64,000 bases of DNA from Shewanella oneidensis MR-1 (GCF_000146165.2 NC_004347.2:3588821-3652820), one strand, 5' to 3'. Shown: positions 36,593 through 47,035, numbered from the stretch's first letter. A program made the numbers and translations. Notes: generated by a model not told the origin, from the sequence alone.

Positions 36593-38209
36593 TAACCATC
36601 TTGGTCCTTTGTTAGGTAAAAACATCGAGTAATAAGCAGAATCAAAGGTTTGCGTACGGTTGAAGTTATTGCTCGCTACCGAGGGTGAAGTAAAGCTGGC
36701 ATTTTTTTCGAGGATATTATTTAAAGCCGTTTGCAGTGAAGAACGCAATTGACTGGCATCGGTCGCATCAAAATACTTACCACCGCCATTTTCAGCGGTT
36801 TGTTTCAATAGGTGTTCAGCACTGGCTGCACCTTCACTAAAGCCAATGGTAAAGGTTCTAACGGTTTGTTTTCCGGCTAAATTAGGATTCACGTCCTCAG
36901 TTCGCATCCAGCCAGAAAGCGCACTGAGATAACTTTTCGGATTAGAAGTATGCTTACCCACACCATTGGTTAAACGCTCAATAATGCCATCGGCCGCACT
37001 ATCCAGTGTCGGCTCACCGTCGGTGATATAAACGATATACGCTTCATTTTGGCAAGGCTTAAAGGGCGACTGATAGTTATTCGTCCCAGGAGTTAATGCT
37101 TTGGGATCAGTAAAAGGGTTTTTGCTCGCCTCGTAGGTGCCCTGATAATACCCCCAACGATCGTAGTAATTGTAATCGCTATCGTCATCACCAAAATACT
37201 GTTCCTGCCCACCAAAATAACGATAGGCTTCATAGAGAGTTTCGCATAACGGCGTATTTTGGGCATAACTAATAAGATTGACTCTTTTTAATAAATCAAT
37301 TTTGGCTTGGGCGGACATGGTCTTAATCCCAGAGATAATCCGCCCACCGTCACGCGCAAAATCAGTCGGGCCATTCATATTAAAAACAGCTAAACCAAAA
37401 TCCACGCCGGGAGTGGTTAAAATCACACTTTCAATCGCATCTTGCGCCAACTCTAGACGGGTTTTATTGACCTTCTTTTTAGTGCCATGGTGCCAGTTTA
37501 AATAATCTTCGGTATAAACAGTGACCACTTTGCCAGAGCCAAAACCTGTTTTCTGCGCCTTTGCCTTCGCGCTTGCCTTAGCACTCTCGGATGAGTGAAT
37601 ATTGACTGCTGTGTACCGAACAGGTTTAGCCGCAGAGCCTAAACTGTCCACGGGTAACCCGTTAGCCTCACCAGTCGCATTACCGAGTCTTTCATCTTGG
37701 ATATCTTCAAAGCAATCGACAGCGGCTATCGAGTTACCGTTTAGCTCAGAAAATTCTTTCCATGAGCCTGTTCCCCCCGAAAAACCATATTCCCGAAAAA
37801 AACCAGTAAAGGTGCCATACCGATTGAGGTAATCCCACGAACTTTCACAGCCATTGAGCACGGCATTAAACTGACGCTTTTCACGCTGAGAGGCAGGATT
37901 AGGTAACTCCGCATTATCAGCCGAACCTCGGCTATAAAATAACTTTCCCGACTGGGCATAATTAGCATTACGTTTATTCTCGTAAGGAGCATCGACCCCA
38001 TAGGCAAGACTACTCATGCTGCCCGAGTTATCAAAAATAATCAGCACTTGCGGACGAGACCCATTTCGTGCTGACGCTTCGAACACATAAAGCTCTGTAT
38101 CATCCGCAATGCTTGATGCTGAAAATAAGCCGGCAGCAACCACAACTAAGCACGAAATAATAAGGGATACAATCAACTTTAGCGTATGAAAAACGCTTAA
38201 TAATTGCAT
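36593..38209 (-). pseudogene. pilY1: pilY1, 5' part (signal peptide and VWA domain)
   Basis: 539 codons from the ATG at 38209; an in-frame ATG at 38293 would give an unusually long leader. A signal peptide ends near SIADD. A von Willebrand A domain follows, with the MIDAS motif in VLIIFDNSGSMSS, YITDGEPT and FTIGFSEG. The last codons before the IS read NKGPRWL, which join directly to GNIKKF on the other side. The truncated product lacks the propeller domain and should not support pilus extension. Confidence 0.9.
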
Positions 38210-38293
38210 CTTGAGTATTATTTTAGAGAAAACAAAAGCAAACGCGGATATCAACACAGTTTTCTGCTGACATTTAAATAAAAGCTGAATCAT

Positions 38294-38787
38294 ACAGTAT
38301 GCATATCGGTTATTAAGGGAAAGACAAAAGCACCCGCAAACAACTGTTTTATAACGTAAATAAACTTAAAGAATTCAAAATTACCGAATAAAAAACAGTA
38401 AAATTATAAAACCAGAAGATTGCCGTTGACTTTTACCATTAACAACACTTATTTGGCAATAAATAAACATTTAAATTTTTAATTAAAATTTAAAACCAAC
38501 ACTACTAAATTAAAACGAGATAGTAATAAAACGTAATTTAAACACCATTAAAAAAACCGTATTTAATTCTATTAAATTTAAATCTATCTACTTTAAGTGT
38601 GGGTGACTAAAAAAACACCATTTTTATTTATCCCCTCCAGGGTTAGTCAAAAAACAACTTATAAATAGAGGTTTGAACCATTTTCCCACTGAAAAGATCC
38701 TGTCGTAGGAGCCTTGCTGTATCTAATTATTAACATTATGCTAACCAACCCGATGTCAGCGACATATAACAACTCAAGGATCTTAGA
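38294..38787. other. AT-rich intergenic region between pilY1 and the phosphatase gene
   Basis: About 490 bp. The part from 38330 to 38640 is strikingly A/T-rich, with many AAAATTTA-like runs, and no frame longer than a few dozen codons looks coding. It holds the promoters of the two divergent genes. Such tracts are typical H-NS-bound regulatory DNA; no specific operator was recognised. Confidence 0.5.
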
Positions 38788-39942
38788 ATGCGCATGCTCT
38801 CCCGCCGTGGTTTCAGTCACACTAAACCTCAACCACAGGATGTGTATTCGCTCGCATCGAACAAAAAACATGCTACGACTCAGGCTGCACTTTTCTCTTT
38901 GCTGAGTTTATTTTCCGTTGCTGCATTTAGCACAGAGCCTGCGCCATCATCCGTCACCGATGGTCCTTATGTTTTCCTCGACCAAGGGCATGAAAATACA
39001 GCCTATTGGATCTGCCAAAGTCAGCTTAAGCAAACCCAAATTGCTGCTAATCAATTAGCGCGACCAGCGGATTGCGGCAACTTACCGCAGCCCAAACGCC
39101 ATACCGATGCCCCCAAAGTAGAAGCAGATACCTACACTCATGCAGGTAAAATAGTGGCCTTAAGCGATGTACATGGACAATTCGATGTAATGATTAACCT
39201 GCTCAAAGCCCACAAGATTATCGATGCTAATAATCGCTGGGCCTTTGGTGACGGGCATATGGTCATGACAGGTGATATGTTCGATCGCGGTCATCAAGTA
39301 AACGAAGTTCTGTGGTTTTTATACACCTTAGATAAAGAAGCCCAGACCGCCGGCGGCCGTTTACATTTACTCATGGGTAACCATGAGCAAATGGTGTTTC
39401 GCGGAGACCTGCGTTATATCAATGAGCGTTACAAAACCTCGGCTGAACTACTCAATCGTCGCTACGATGCCCTCTATAACAAAGATACCGAGATCGGTCG
39501 TTGGCTGCGCAGTAAAAACACCTTAGTGAAGATAAACAACCTACTGTTTATGCATGGTGGGATAAGCCCTGAATGGATAGAACGTAAACTCAATATCAGC
39601 GATGCTAATCAATTATTTCGCCAGCATTTAGACGATAAAAAAGAAGATTTAAAACAAAACGACCTGTTGAATTTCCTCTTTTTCACCAATGGCCCCACTT
39701 GGTATCGTGGCTACTTTAAAGACGCACTGGCAGAACCTGACATTGACCAGATCCTTAACTACTTTAAGGTCGATCACATAATCGTCGGCCATACGTCACA
39801 GGATCGAGTGCTTGGGCTTTACCATAATAAAATCATTGCTATAGATAGCAGTATTAAGGATGGTAAGTCTGGAGAATTGTTACTCATAGACGACGATAAA
39901 CTCACCCGCGGTCTATATAAGGGTGAGCAAGTGCCACTCTAA
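38788..39942 (+). CDS. Periplasmic metallophosphatase, Shewanella-like phosphatase (SLP) type
   Basis: 384 residues. A basic N-terminus and hydrophobic segment near residues 33-47 (AALFSLLSLFSVAAFS) suggest export. PPP-family motifs: LSDVHG (125-130), GDMFDRG (162-168), GNHE (~197), MHGGISPEW and GHTSQDR supply the metal ligands and the active-site His. Shewanella enzymes of this group were described as cold-active tyrosine phosphatases. The substrate in vivo is unknown. Confidence 0.88.
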   Translation: MRMLSRRGFSHTKPQPQDVYSLASNKKHATTQAALFSLLSLFSVAAFSTEPAPSSVTDGPYVFLDQGHENTAYWICQSQLKQTQIAANQLARPADCGNLPQPKRHTDAPKVEADTYTHAGKIVALSDVHGQFDVMINLLKAHKIIDANNRWAFGDGHMVMTGDMFDRGHQVNEVLWFLYTLDKEAQTAGGRLHLLMGNHEQMVFRGDLRYINERYKTSAELLNRRYDALYNKDTEIGRWLRSKNTLVKINNLLFMHGGISPEWIERKLNISDANQLFRQHLDDKKEDLKQNDLLNFLFFTNGPTWYRGYFKDALAEPDIDQILNYFKVDHIIVGHTSQDRVLGLYHNKIIAIDSSIKDGKSGELLLIDDDKLTRGLYKGEQVPL

Positions 39943-39950
39943 TCAATATG

Positions 39951-39985
39951 AGGGCTTATGAGTTTAATCCATAAGCCCTTTTTAT
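39951..39985 (+). terminator. Intrinsic terminator after the phosphatase gene
   Basis: AGGGCTTATG pairs with CATAAGCCCT, followed by TTTTATT, just after the stop at 39942. Confidence 0.9.
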
Positions 39986-40117
39986 TATTCACCAGAAGGA
40001 TAACAAGACTATTCCCCCACCGAATAACTGATAACTTACCGCAAATACAAAAACTCAACTCATCCGCTCAACAGCCCCTATACTCTGCAAATGACTCTCG
40101 AATGCTAAGGGACGAAT

Positions 40118-40912
40118 ATGGACTTCAAGTCGCTGATAAATATAGGCCTTACACTAATACTCTTAGGACTATCTTCCCCCAGTTTTGCGGGACGAGAGTT
40201 GAATTTAGTCGCGACCAATTACCCTCCATTTTATGCCGATGCGTTGCCCGAGCAAGGCGGTGTCGCCCAAGTCGTTAAAGAAGCTTTTAAGCTGCAAGGC
40301 TACAACGCCAGTGTCACCTTTTATCCCTTTGCACGGGCGGCATTACTGGTTAAAACAGGGCAAGCAGATGGCATTATTGGGCTTTGGTATCGCAAAGAAC
40401 GGGAGCAATGGGCGCATTACTCTGCGCCGATACAAGCCGTACAGATTGTCTTCTACAAACGTAAAGATAACCCATTAAGTTTTAGTCAATTAAGTGAACT
40501 TAAGCCCTTTACCATCGGCATCGGGCGCGGTTACGCCAATCCACCCGAAATTGCCGCCACCGGGCTCACCACTGAGGAAGGTAATTCCGACGAAATCAAT
40601 CTTAAGAAATTGTTTCTAAAACGCATTGACTTAGTATTGATTGGTCACAATCTTGCTCAGTATTTAATCAAGAAAAATTTAAGCGAATATGCCGATCTCT
40701 TTGAGCAAGTCGGTGATCCCATCGCCACCGAGGTATTCCATCTAGGCGTCTCTTTGGCGATAACGGATCAAGCCACGTTAATAGCGGAATTTAATAAAGG
40801 GCTAGAAAGTATGAGAAAAGATGGTCGTCTTGCCAACATTTTAAGCCAATACGCTCAAATCCCTGCGACTACAGACCCAATAGAAAAAATACGAACACAA
40901 GCACATCCTTAG
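40118..40912 (+). CDS. Periplasmic solute-binding protein, family 3 type
   Basis: 264 residues with a signal peptide (INIGLTLILLGLSSPSFAG). ATNYPPFYADALPEQGG and VTFYPFARAALLVKTGQADG match the amino-acid-type binding-protein fold. No transporter permease or ATPase is adjacent, so it may be an orphan receptor or sensor component. Ligand unknown. Confidence 0.85.
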   Translation: MDFKSLINIGLTLILLGLSSPSFAGRELNLVATNYPPFYADALPEQGGVAQVVKEAFKLQGYNASVTFYPFARAALLVKTGQADGIIGLWYRKEREQWAHYSAPIQAVQIVFYKRKDNPLSFSQLSELKPFTIGIGRGYANPPEIAATGLTTEEGNSDEINLKKLFLKRIDLVLIGHNLAQYLIKKNLSEYADLFEQVGDPIATEVFHLGVSLAITDQATLIAEFNKGLESMRKDGRLANILSQYAQIPATTDPIEKIRTQAHP

Positions 40913-41111
40913 TACGCTAACTCGGCTATGTTAGCCGATTCAAAAGCAACAGAAAAAATTGCCATGGGTGCCTCGAGTGCAAAACACAATTTCTTTCACT
41001 TTCGTTTGGTTAACTTTACAAACTTTTACCCAACTGATGACGGTTATTCACTAGAATAGCGCCATTAGTGCGAACGCCTCTTAACTGTTTTTGTGCGAGA
41101 TAATTATTCCA

Positions 41112-42221
41112 ATGAAAAAAACCATAATAGCCATTGCCTTAATTGCTACGGTTGCTACTGCTGTGAGCTTTAGTGATGTACTGCAAGCGGCCAAACCTGA
41201 AAGCGCTCCCCAACCTATGCGCACCGTACCCGTGGTAACAGGGGAAGTCGTTGAGCACCCACTGGCACAATCTGTTTCGTTGATTGGTAAATTGGCCGCC
41301 GATCGCGCGGTCGTCATTGCGCCGCAAGTCACAGGCAAAATTAAGCAAATTGCTGTAGTGTCAAATCAAGCGGTGAAAAAAGGTCAGCTCCTTATCGAGC
41401 TCGATGATATGAAAGCGCAAGCCGCCGTTGCCGAAGCCAATGCTTTTTTAAATGATGAAACCCGTAAACTCAAAGAGTTTGAAAAACTCATCAGCCGTAA
41501 TGCAATTACTCAGACGGAAATCGATGCTCAAAAAGCCAGTGTCGATATTGCTAGGGCTCGTCTAGCCTCTGCACAAGCGGATTTACATTACCATTCCCTT
41601 ATCGCACCTTTTGCCGGACAAACCGGCCTGATCAACTTCAGCGAAGGTAAAATGGTCAGCACGGGTAATGAGTTGATGACATTGGATGACTTGTCTAGCA
41701 TGCGACTCGACTTACAAGTGCCAGAGCATTTTCTGTCTCAAATCAGCATAGGTATGCCCGTATCGTCCACCAGCCGTGCATGGCCGGGGGAAACCTTTAT
41801 CGGCAAAGTGGTTGCCATCGATCCCCGCGTGAATGAAGAAACCTTAAACCTGAAGATCCGCGTGCAATTTGAAAACACCGATAATCGCTTAAAACCCGGT
41901 ATGATGATGTCATCCACCATCACCTTCCCGCCAATTTCAGCCCCGATTGTGCCAGTGCAAGCCTTAGAATATTCAGGCACTAAACGCTATGTCTATGTGG
42001 TTGGAGAGGATCATATTGCCCATCGCACAGAAGTGATTTTAGGGGCGCGGGTGGGCGATCAAGTGCTCATCGATAGCGGTCTTAAGATTGGCGATAAAGT
42101 GGTGGTTCAAGGGCTTGTAAATATGCGCGATGGCTTAAAAATAAATGAAGTCGCTCTTGAAGCTAAAAATAGTAATAACCGCCCAGCCAAGTCAGACGTC
42201 AACACTGCGGAGACGAAATAA
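41112..42221 (+). CDS. RND efflux periplasmic adaptor subunit
   Basis: 369 residues from ATG 41112; the hydrophobic N-terminus (IIAIALIATVATAVSFSDV) is a signal or membrane anchor. The lipoyl/barrel-sandwich halves are VIAPQVTGKIKQIAVVSNQA and HSLIAPFAGQTGLINFSEG, separated by a helical hairpin (residues ~100-160); a beta-barrel and membrane-proximal domain follow. It links the RND pump to an outer-membrane channel. The stop overlaps the permease ATG by one base. Confidence 0.92.
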   Translation: MKKTIIAIALIATVATAVSFSDVLQAAKPESAPQPMRTVPVVTGEVVEHPLAQSVSLIGKLAADRAVVIAPQVTGKIKQIAVVSNQAVKKGQLLIELDDMKAQAAVAEANAFLNDETRKLKEFEKLISRNAITQTEIDAQKASVDIARARLASAQADLHYHSLIAPFAGQTGLINFSEGKMVSTGNELMTLDDLSSMRLDLQVPEHFLSQISIGMPVSSTSRAWPGETFIGKVVAIDPRVNEETLNLKIRVQFENTDNRLKPGMMMSSTITFPPISAPIVPVQALEYSGTKRYVYVVGEDHIAHRTEVILGARVGDQVLIDSGLKIGDKVVVQGLVNMRDGLKINEVALEAKNSNNRPAKSDVNTAETK

Positions 42222-45200
42222 TGTGGCTGTCCGATGTCTCAGTTAAACGCCCCGTCGTTGCGATCGTTTTAAGCTTATTGCTGTGCGTCTTTGGCTTAGT
42301 GTCCTTCACTAAACTTTCAGTACGGGAAATGCCTGATGTTGAAAGCCCTGTGGTGACTGTCAGCACCAGTTATTCCGGTGCGTCGGCTGCCATTATGGAA
42401 AGCCAAATCACTAAGACCCTCGAAGATGAACTTACGGGGATCAGCGGTATCGATGAAATCACCTCCACTACCCGCAATGGTAGCTCACGGATCACGGTCA
42501 AATTCCTCCTCGGTTGGAACTTAACCGAAGGGGTGAGTGATGTGCGTGACGCAGTAGCTCGTGCCCAGCGCCGCCTACCTGAAGACGCTAACGATCCAGT
42601 GGTCTCCAAGGACAATGGTTCCGGCGAGCCGTCAGTGTATGTGAACCTAAGTTCAAGCGTGATGGACAGAACCCAACTGACCGATTATGCCCAGCGGGTA
42701 TTAGAAGATAGATTCAGTCTGATCAGTGGTGTGAGCTCGATTAGCATCTCTGGCGGTCTATACAAAGTCATGTATGTCAAACTCAGGCCCGAGCAAATGG
42801 CGGGGCGCAACGTCACCGTCACCGATATTACCAGCGCCCTGCGCAAAGAGAATATCGAAACCCCAGGCGGCCAGGTACGTAACGATACCACAGTGATGTC
42901 GGTGCGCACCAAAAGGCTCTATTACACCCCAAAGGATTTTGATTATTTAGTCGTTCGTACTGCCAGCGACGGTACGCCTATCTATTTGAAAGATGTGGCC
43001 GATGTGGCCGTAGGCGCACAGAACGAAAACTCCACCTTTAAGAGCGATGGTATTGTTAACCTAAGTCTAGGGGTGATCACTCAATCCGATGCTAACCCCT
43101 TAGTCGTTGCACAGGAAGTACATAAAGAAGTCGATAAAATTCAAGACTTTTTACCCGAAGGCACCAGCCTTGTGGTCGACTTTGACTCCACCGTCTTTAT
43201 TGACCGCTCGATCAATGAGGTTTACAACACCCTCTATGTCACTGGCGCGCTCGTGGTGTTAGTGCTGTATATTTTTATCGGTCAAGTAAGGGCAACGCTT
43301 ATCCCTGCGGTGACAGTCCCGGTGTCTCTGATCTCGGCCTTTATCGCCGCCAATATGTTTGGCTACTCGATTAACCTATTAACCTTAATGGCATTAATCC
43401 TTGCCATTGGTCTAGTGGTCGATGATGCCATTGTGGTGGTCGAAAACATTTTCCACCATATCGAAAAAGGTGAAGAGCCGCTGCTTGCGGCTTACAAAGG
43501 CACACGGGAAGTCGGTTTTGCGGTCGTGGCAACCACCGCAGTGTTAGTCATGGTGTTCCTGCCTATTTCCTTTATGGAGGGTATGGTCGGTTTACTCTTT
43601 ACCGAGTTTTCCGTGATGCTAGCTGTATCGGTACTGTTCTCTTCCCTCATTGCCCTCACACTAACACCTGTACTGAGCAGCAAACTGCTAAAAGCCAATG
43701 TTAAACCAAACCGTTTCAATCGCTTTGTCGATCGTGGTTTTGCTCGAATGGAAAAGCTTTACCATGTCGGTGTGACCCATGCGATCCGCTTTAGATTACT
43801 GGCGCCACTGGTTATTCTTGCCTGTATTGGCGGTAGCGTATGGTTAATGCAGCAAGTCCCCGCGCAATTAGCGCCGCAGGAAGACCGCGGTGTACTCTAT
43901 GCCTTTGTGAAAGGCGCCGAGGGCACTAGCTATAACCGTATGACGGCGAACATGGATATCGTCGAAGACAGATTAATGCCACTCCTTGGCCAAGGTGTAT
44001 TGCGGTCTTTCAGTGTGCAAGCCCCTGCCTTTGGTGGTCGTGCTGGCGATCAAACCGGCTATGTAATTATGCAGCTAGAGGATTGGGAACATCGCAATGT
44101 CACGGCGCAACAGGCGTTAGGTATTATTAGCAAGGCATTGAAAGATATTCCCGATGTAATGGTTCGTCCTATGATGCCAGGCTTTAGGGGCCAATCGAGT
44201 GAGCCAGTACAATTTGTACTGGGTGGCTCTGATTATGCCGAACTCTTTAAATGGGCACAGGTGTTAAAAGAGCAAGCCAATGCCAGCCCGATGATGGAAG
44301 GCGCCGATCTGGATTACGCCGAAACCACACCGGAACTGATTGTCACCGTTGATAAAGAGCGTGCCGCAGAACTAGGGATCAGCGTCGATGACGTCTCCCA
44401 AACCTTAGAAGTCATGCTCGGCGGGCGCAAAGAAACCACCTATGTGGATCGCGGCGAAGAGTACGATGTGTATCTGCGCGGTGATGAAAACAGCTTTAAC
44501 AACGTTGGAGATTTAAGCCAAATCTATATGCGTTCGGCCAAGGGCGAATTAGTCACGCTCGATACGGTCACCCATATCGAAGAAGTGGCCTCGGCGCAAA
44601 GATTGAGCCACACCAATAAACAAAAATCCATCACCCTTAAGGCTAACATCAGTAAAGGTTACACCTTAGGCGAGGCCTTAACGTTCTTGGAAAACAAGTC
44701 CATAGAGTTGTTACCCAAGGATATTTCCATCGGCTATACCGGTGAATCTAAGGACTTTAAAGAAAACCAAAGCAGCATTTTTATTGTGTTCGGTTTAGCG
44801 CTACTGGTAGCTTACTTAGTACTCGCTGCGCAATTTGAAAGCTTTATCAACCCCTTAGTGGTGATGTTTACTGTGCCAATGGGGGTATTTGGTGGTTTCC
44901 TCGGCCTGTTGGTAACCAGTCAAGGTATTAACATCTATAGTCAGATCGGCATGATCATGTTGATTGGCATGGTGACCAAAAATGGGATCTTAATCGTCGA
45001 GTTTGCCAACCAATTGCGTGACCGAGGTTTGGCCCTAGACAAAGCCATTATCGACGCCTCGACCCGCCGCTTACGCCCGATTTTGATGACGGCCTTCACC
45101 ACTTTAGTCGGCGCGATACCGCTGATTTTCTCAACGGGCGCAGGCTCTGAAAGCCGGATTGCCGTGGGGACTGTGGTGTTTTTCGGCATGGCCTTTGCGA

Positions 45201-45361
45201 CCTTTGTAACCCTGTTCGTCATCCCGGCAATGTACCGTTTAATCTCGGCCGCCACCCATTCACCGGGTTATGTTGAAGCGAAACTCGAAGCGGCCATAAA
45301 AGCTCAAGAGCTCGCAGCACAAGAGGCAGCCAAACAGCAGGAGCAAACGGCAAAAGCTTGA
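42221..45361 (+). CDS. RND efflux permease (HAE1-like)
   Basis: 1046 residues. Twelve membrane segments in two repeats with large periplasmic loops. TM4 carries the proton-relay Asp pair in AIGLVVDDAIVVVENIFHHI, and TM10-11 contain MIGMVTKNGILIVEFANQL. It resembles VexD/MexI-type exporters. No regulator gene is adjacent on the same strand, and no TolC partner is present. Confidence 0.94.
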   Translation: MWLSDVSVKRPVVAIVLSLLLCVFGLVSFTKLSVREMPDVESPVVTVSTSYSGASAAIMESQITKTLEDELTGISGIDEITSTTRNGSSRITVKFLLGWNLTEGVSDVRDAVARAQRRLPEDANDPVVSKDNGSGEPSVYVNLSSSVMDRTQLTDYAQRVLEDRFSLISGVSSISISGGLYKVMYVKLRPEQMAGRNVTVTDITSALRKENIETPGGQVRNDTTVMSVRTKRLYYTPKDFDYLVVRTASDGTPIYLKDVADVAVGAQNENSTFKSDGIVNLSLGVITQSDANPLVVAQEVHKEVDKIQDFLPEGTSLVVDFDSTVFIDRSINEVYNTLYVTGALVVLVLYIFIGQVRATLIPAVTVPVSLISAFIAANMFGYSINLLTLMALILAIGLVVDDAIVVVENIFHHIEKGEEPLLAAYKGTREVGFAVVATTAVLVMVFLPISFMEGMVGLLFTEFSVMLAVSVLFSSLIALTLTPVLSSKLLKANVKPNRFNRFVDRGFARMEKLYHVGVTHAIRFRLLAPLVILACIGGSVWLMQQVPAQLAPQEDRGVLYAFVKGAEGTSYNRMTANMDIVEDRLMPLLGQGVLRSFSVQAPAFGGRAGDQTGYVIMQLEDWEHRNVTAQQALGIISKALKDIPDVMVRPMMPGFRGQSSEPVQFVLGGSDYAELFKWAQVLKEQANASPMMEGADLDYAETTPELIVTVDKERAAELGISVDDVSQTLEVMLGGRKETTYVDRGEEYDVYLRGDENSFNNVGDLSQIYMRSAKGELVTLDTVTHIEEVASAQRLSHTNKQKSITLKANISKGYTLGEALTFLENKSIELLPKDISIGYTGESKDFKENQSSIFIVFGLALLVAYLVLAAQFESFINPLVVMFTVPMGVFGGFLGLLVTSQGINIYSQIGMIMLIGMVTKNGILIVEFANQLRDRGLALDKAIIDASTRRLRPILMTAFTTLVGAIPLIFSTGAGSESRIAVGTVVFFGMAFATFVTLFVIPAMYRLISAATHSPGYVEAKLEAAIKAQELAAQEAAKQQEQTAKA

Positions 45362-45414
45362 TAACAAAGCGGTGATGGAAAACCAAGAGACGTAAATCAT
45401 CAGCGCGGATCATA

Positions 45415-45446
45415 AAAAGCCAAGGTACAAATACCTTGGCTTTTTA
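45415..45446. terminator. Bidirectional terminator between RND permease and MFS gene
   Basis: AAAAAGCCAAGGTA pairs with TACCTTGGCTTTTT over a CAAA loop. The A- and T-runs on both sides let it serve both convergent genes. Confidence 0.9.
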
Positions 45447-45463
45447 TTTATGTCGGAGTGGAA

Positions 45464-46612
45464 TTACTCGCCACGGGCGCGACTCATACTGAGCACTGTA
45501 CAAAACAATGCCGCCAACGTAATCACGCCGCCAAGATGGTTAATCAGACCGACAACACCCAATCCCGCGCCGAGCAAAATATAGTAAAACAACCCAAAGA
45601 GTGCGCCAGCAGAGCCAGCGTAAGTACGATAGCCTGCCAGAGCAGAGCTGAGTATATTCGGTATCGCAATCCCGTAAGCAATCACAATCAATAACATAGG
45701 TGCTAAAAAATAAACATTATTCAAGCCGATAAAGGTCGATTGCAATAGCCAAATGCCAACTCCACCGACAAGTGCGATGCTACTGGCTAAACGAATCAGT
45801 CGTGGGCTGGTGCAGCATCGACCCAGCAATACTTGATTAAAATAACTACCAAGGAATGCGCCAAAGCCTAACAATAAGCCACTCATACCAAAGATAAGCG
45901 TCGATAACCCTTGCGCCTCAAACATAAATGGCGCCAGTGAAAAGTAGCTAAACCACATCAGGTTAAACGCTGCCACCAGCAAGGTATTCTTAATAATTCC
46001 GCGGTCACTAAGCATCTTAATCGCTAACTCACCTATGGCAATTGTCTGGGTGTGTGCGGGTTTGGTTTCGGGTAAGGATTTTACCGACAAAAACAGCAAC
46101 ACAATTGCTGAGCTCATCAGTACGACAAACACACCTTGATATCCCCAAAAGGCACTGAGAACGCTGCCCAAAAGCAACCCGATAACGGGGCTTATTCCAA
46201 ATGACATTCCCATCACAGAAAAGACTTTCGCTAACTCCTCGCCACTATAACTGTCACGCATCATGGTTTGAGTTATCACAGAGCCCACTGCCGCGCCAAA
46301 GGCCGACAATACCCGAGCCATCAGCAACAAACTAAAGTCGCTTACGAGTAAAGCGAAAGCAGAGCCAATGGCATAACAGACTAATCCCGCGAGCATGGCT
46401 TTGCGCCGACCAATCACGTCGGCTAAACGTCCCCAGCAAAAAACACCAATCGCAAAGGCAACAAAATAGACTGATAAGGTTTGCGCGGCAGCGCTAATCG
46501 GCACGGCAAAGTGCTCGGCAATATCTGGCAATGCAGGACTATAAATGGTTTCCATAATTTGCGGAAACATCATTAGCAGCACAGCAAGCCATAATGGTGG
46601 TTTTATATTCAT
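45464..46612 (-). CDS. MFS multidrug transporter, Bcr/CflA-like
   Basis: 382 residues, about twelve hydrophobic segments. The motif-A-like loop WGRLADVIGRRKAMLAG after TM2 and SPALPDIAEHFAVPISAAAQ near the N-terminus fit the Bcr/CflA/EmrD drug-exporter branch. An AraC regulator gene faces it across the MITE, which now separates the two promoters. Confidence 0.9.
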   Translation of the reverse strand: MNIKPPLWLAVLLMMFPQIMETIYSPALPDIAEHFAVPISAAAQTLSVYFVAFAIGVFCWGRLADVIGRRKAMLAGLVCYAIGSAFALLVSDFSLLLMARVLSAFGAAVGSVITQTMMRDSYSGEELAKVFSVMGMSFGISPVIGLLLGSVLSAFWGYQGVFVVLMSSAIVLLFLSVKSLPETKPAHTQTIAIGELAIKMLSDRGIIKNTLLVAAFNLMWFSYFSLAPFMFEAQGLSTLIFGMSGLLLGFGAFLGSYFNQVLLGRCCTSPRLIRLASSIALVGGVGIWLLQSTFIGLNNVYFLAPMLLIVIAYGIAIPNILSSALAGYRTYAGSAGALFGLFYYILLGAGLGVVGLINHLGGVITLAALFCTVLSMSRARGE

Positions 46613-46653
46613 GATTTAAAATAAATTTTAGTAATCCAAATACATTGGGTTAC

Positions 46654-46936
46654 TAGGGCGTGTTGACGTTTCAGGGTTATTTTTGCAGCAATTTGGCTGG
46701 CTTTTATGCAAGGCAAAGTCCGTGCAGTGTAGTTATTCTACATAAACGGACGATAACGCGGCAGAAAAGCCAGCCAAATGCTGCCCGAAGGGTTCGTCTG
46801 GCAAGCCCTTGCTCTTACTTTCTGTCATAAGAGCAGCTCGTCATTTGAGTAGAATAACTACACATCATTCCTCGTTTCGTGAGCACGTGCTTGCCAGAAC
46901 GAACAAAATCTAATCTCGAAACGTCAACACGCCCTA
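46654..46936. mobile_element. 283-bp MITE-like element with IS5-type ends and two internal hairpin lobes
   Basis: The ends are perfect 19-bp inverted repeats, TAGGGCGTGTTGACGTTTC at 46654-46672 and its complement at 46918-46936, with TA at both extremities as a target duplication. Inside lie two large imperfect hairpins. Lobe 1 uses GCAGCAATTTGGCTGGC and its complement, with nested GTCCGT/ACGGAC and TGTAG/CTACA. Lobe 2 uses TTCGTCTGGCAAGC and GCTTGCCAGAACGAA, with nested GCTCTTA/TAAGAGC. No coding frame. The ends match those of the IS5 element in pilY1. Confidence 0.85.
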
Positions 46937-47035
46937 AAATCTAGCTCCATACTTGTCAAAGATGACGCAGTATAGATAGGATGGACAAAACACAATTAAC
47001 GACATTTAGACAATAAACATCAAAAATAGGACAAA

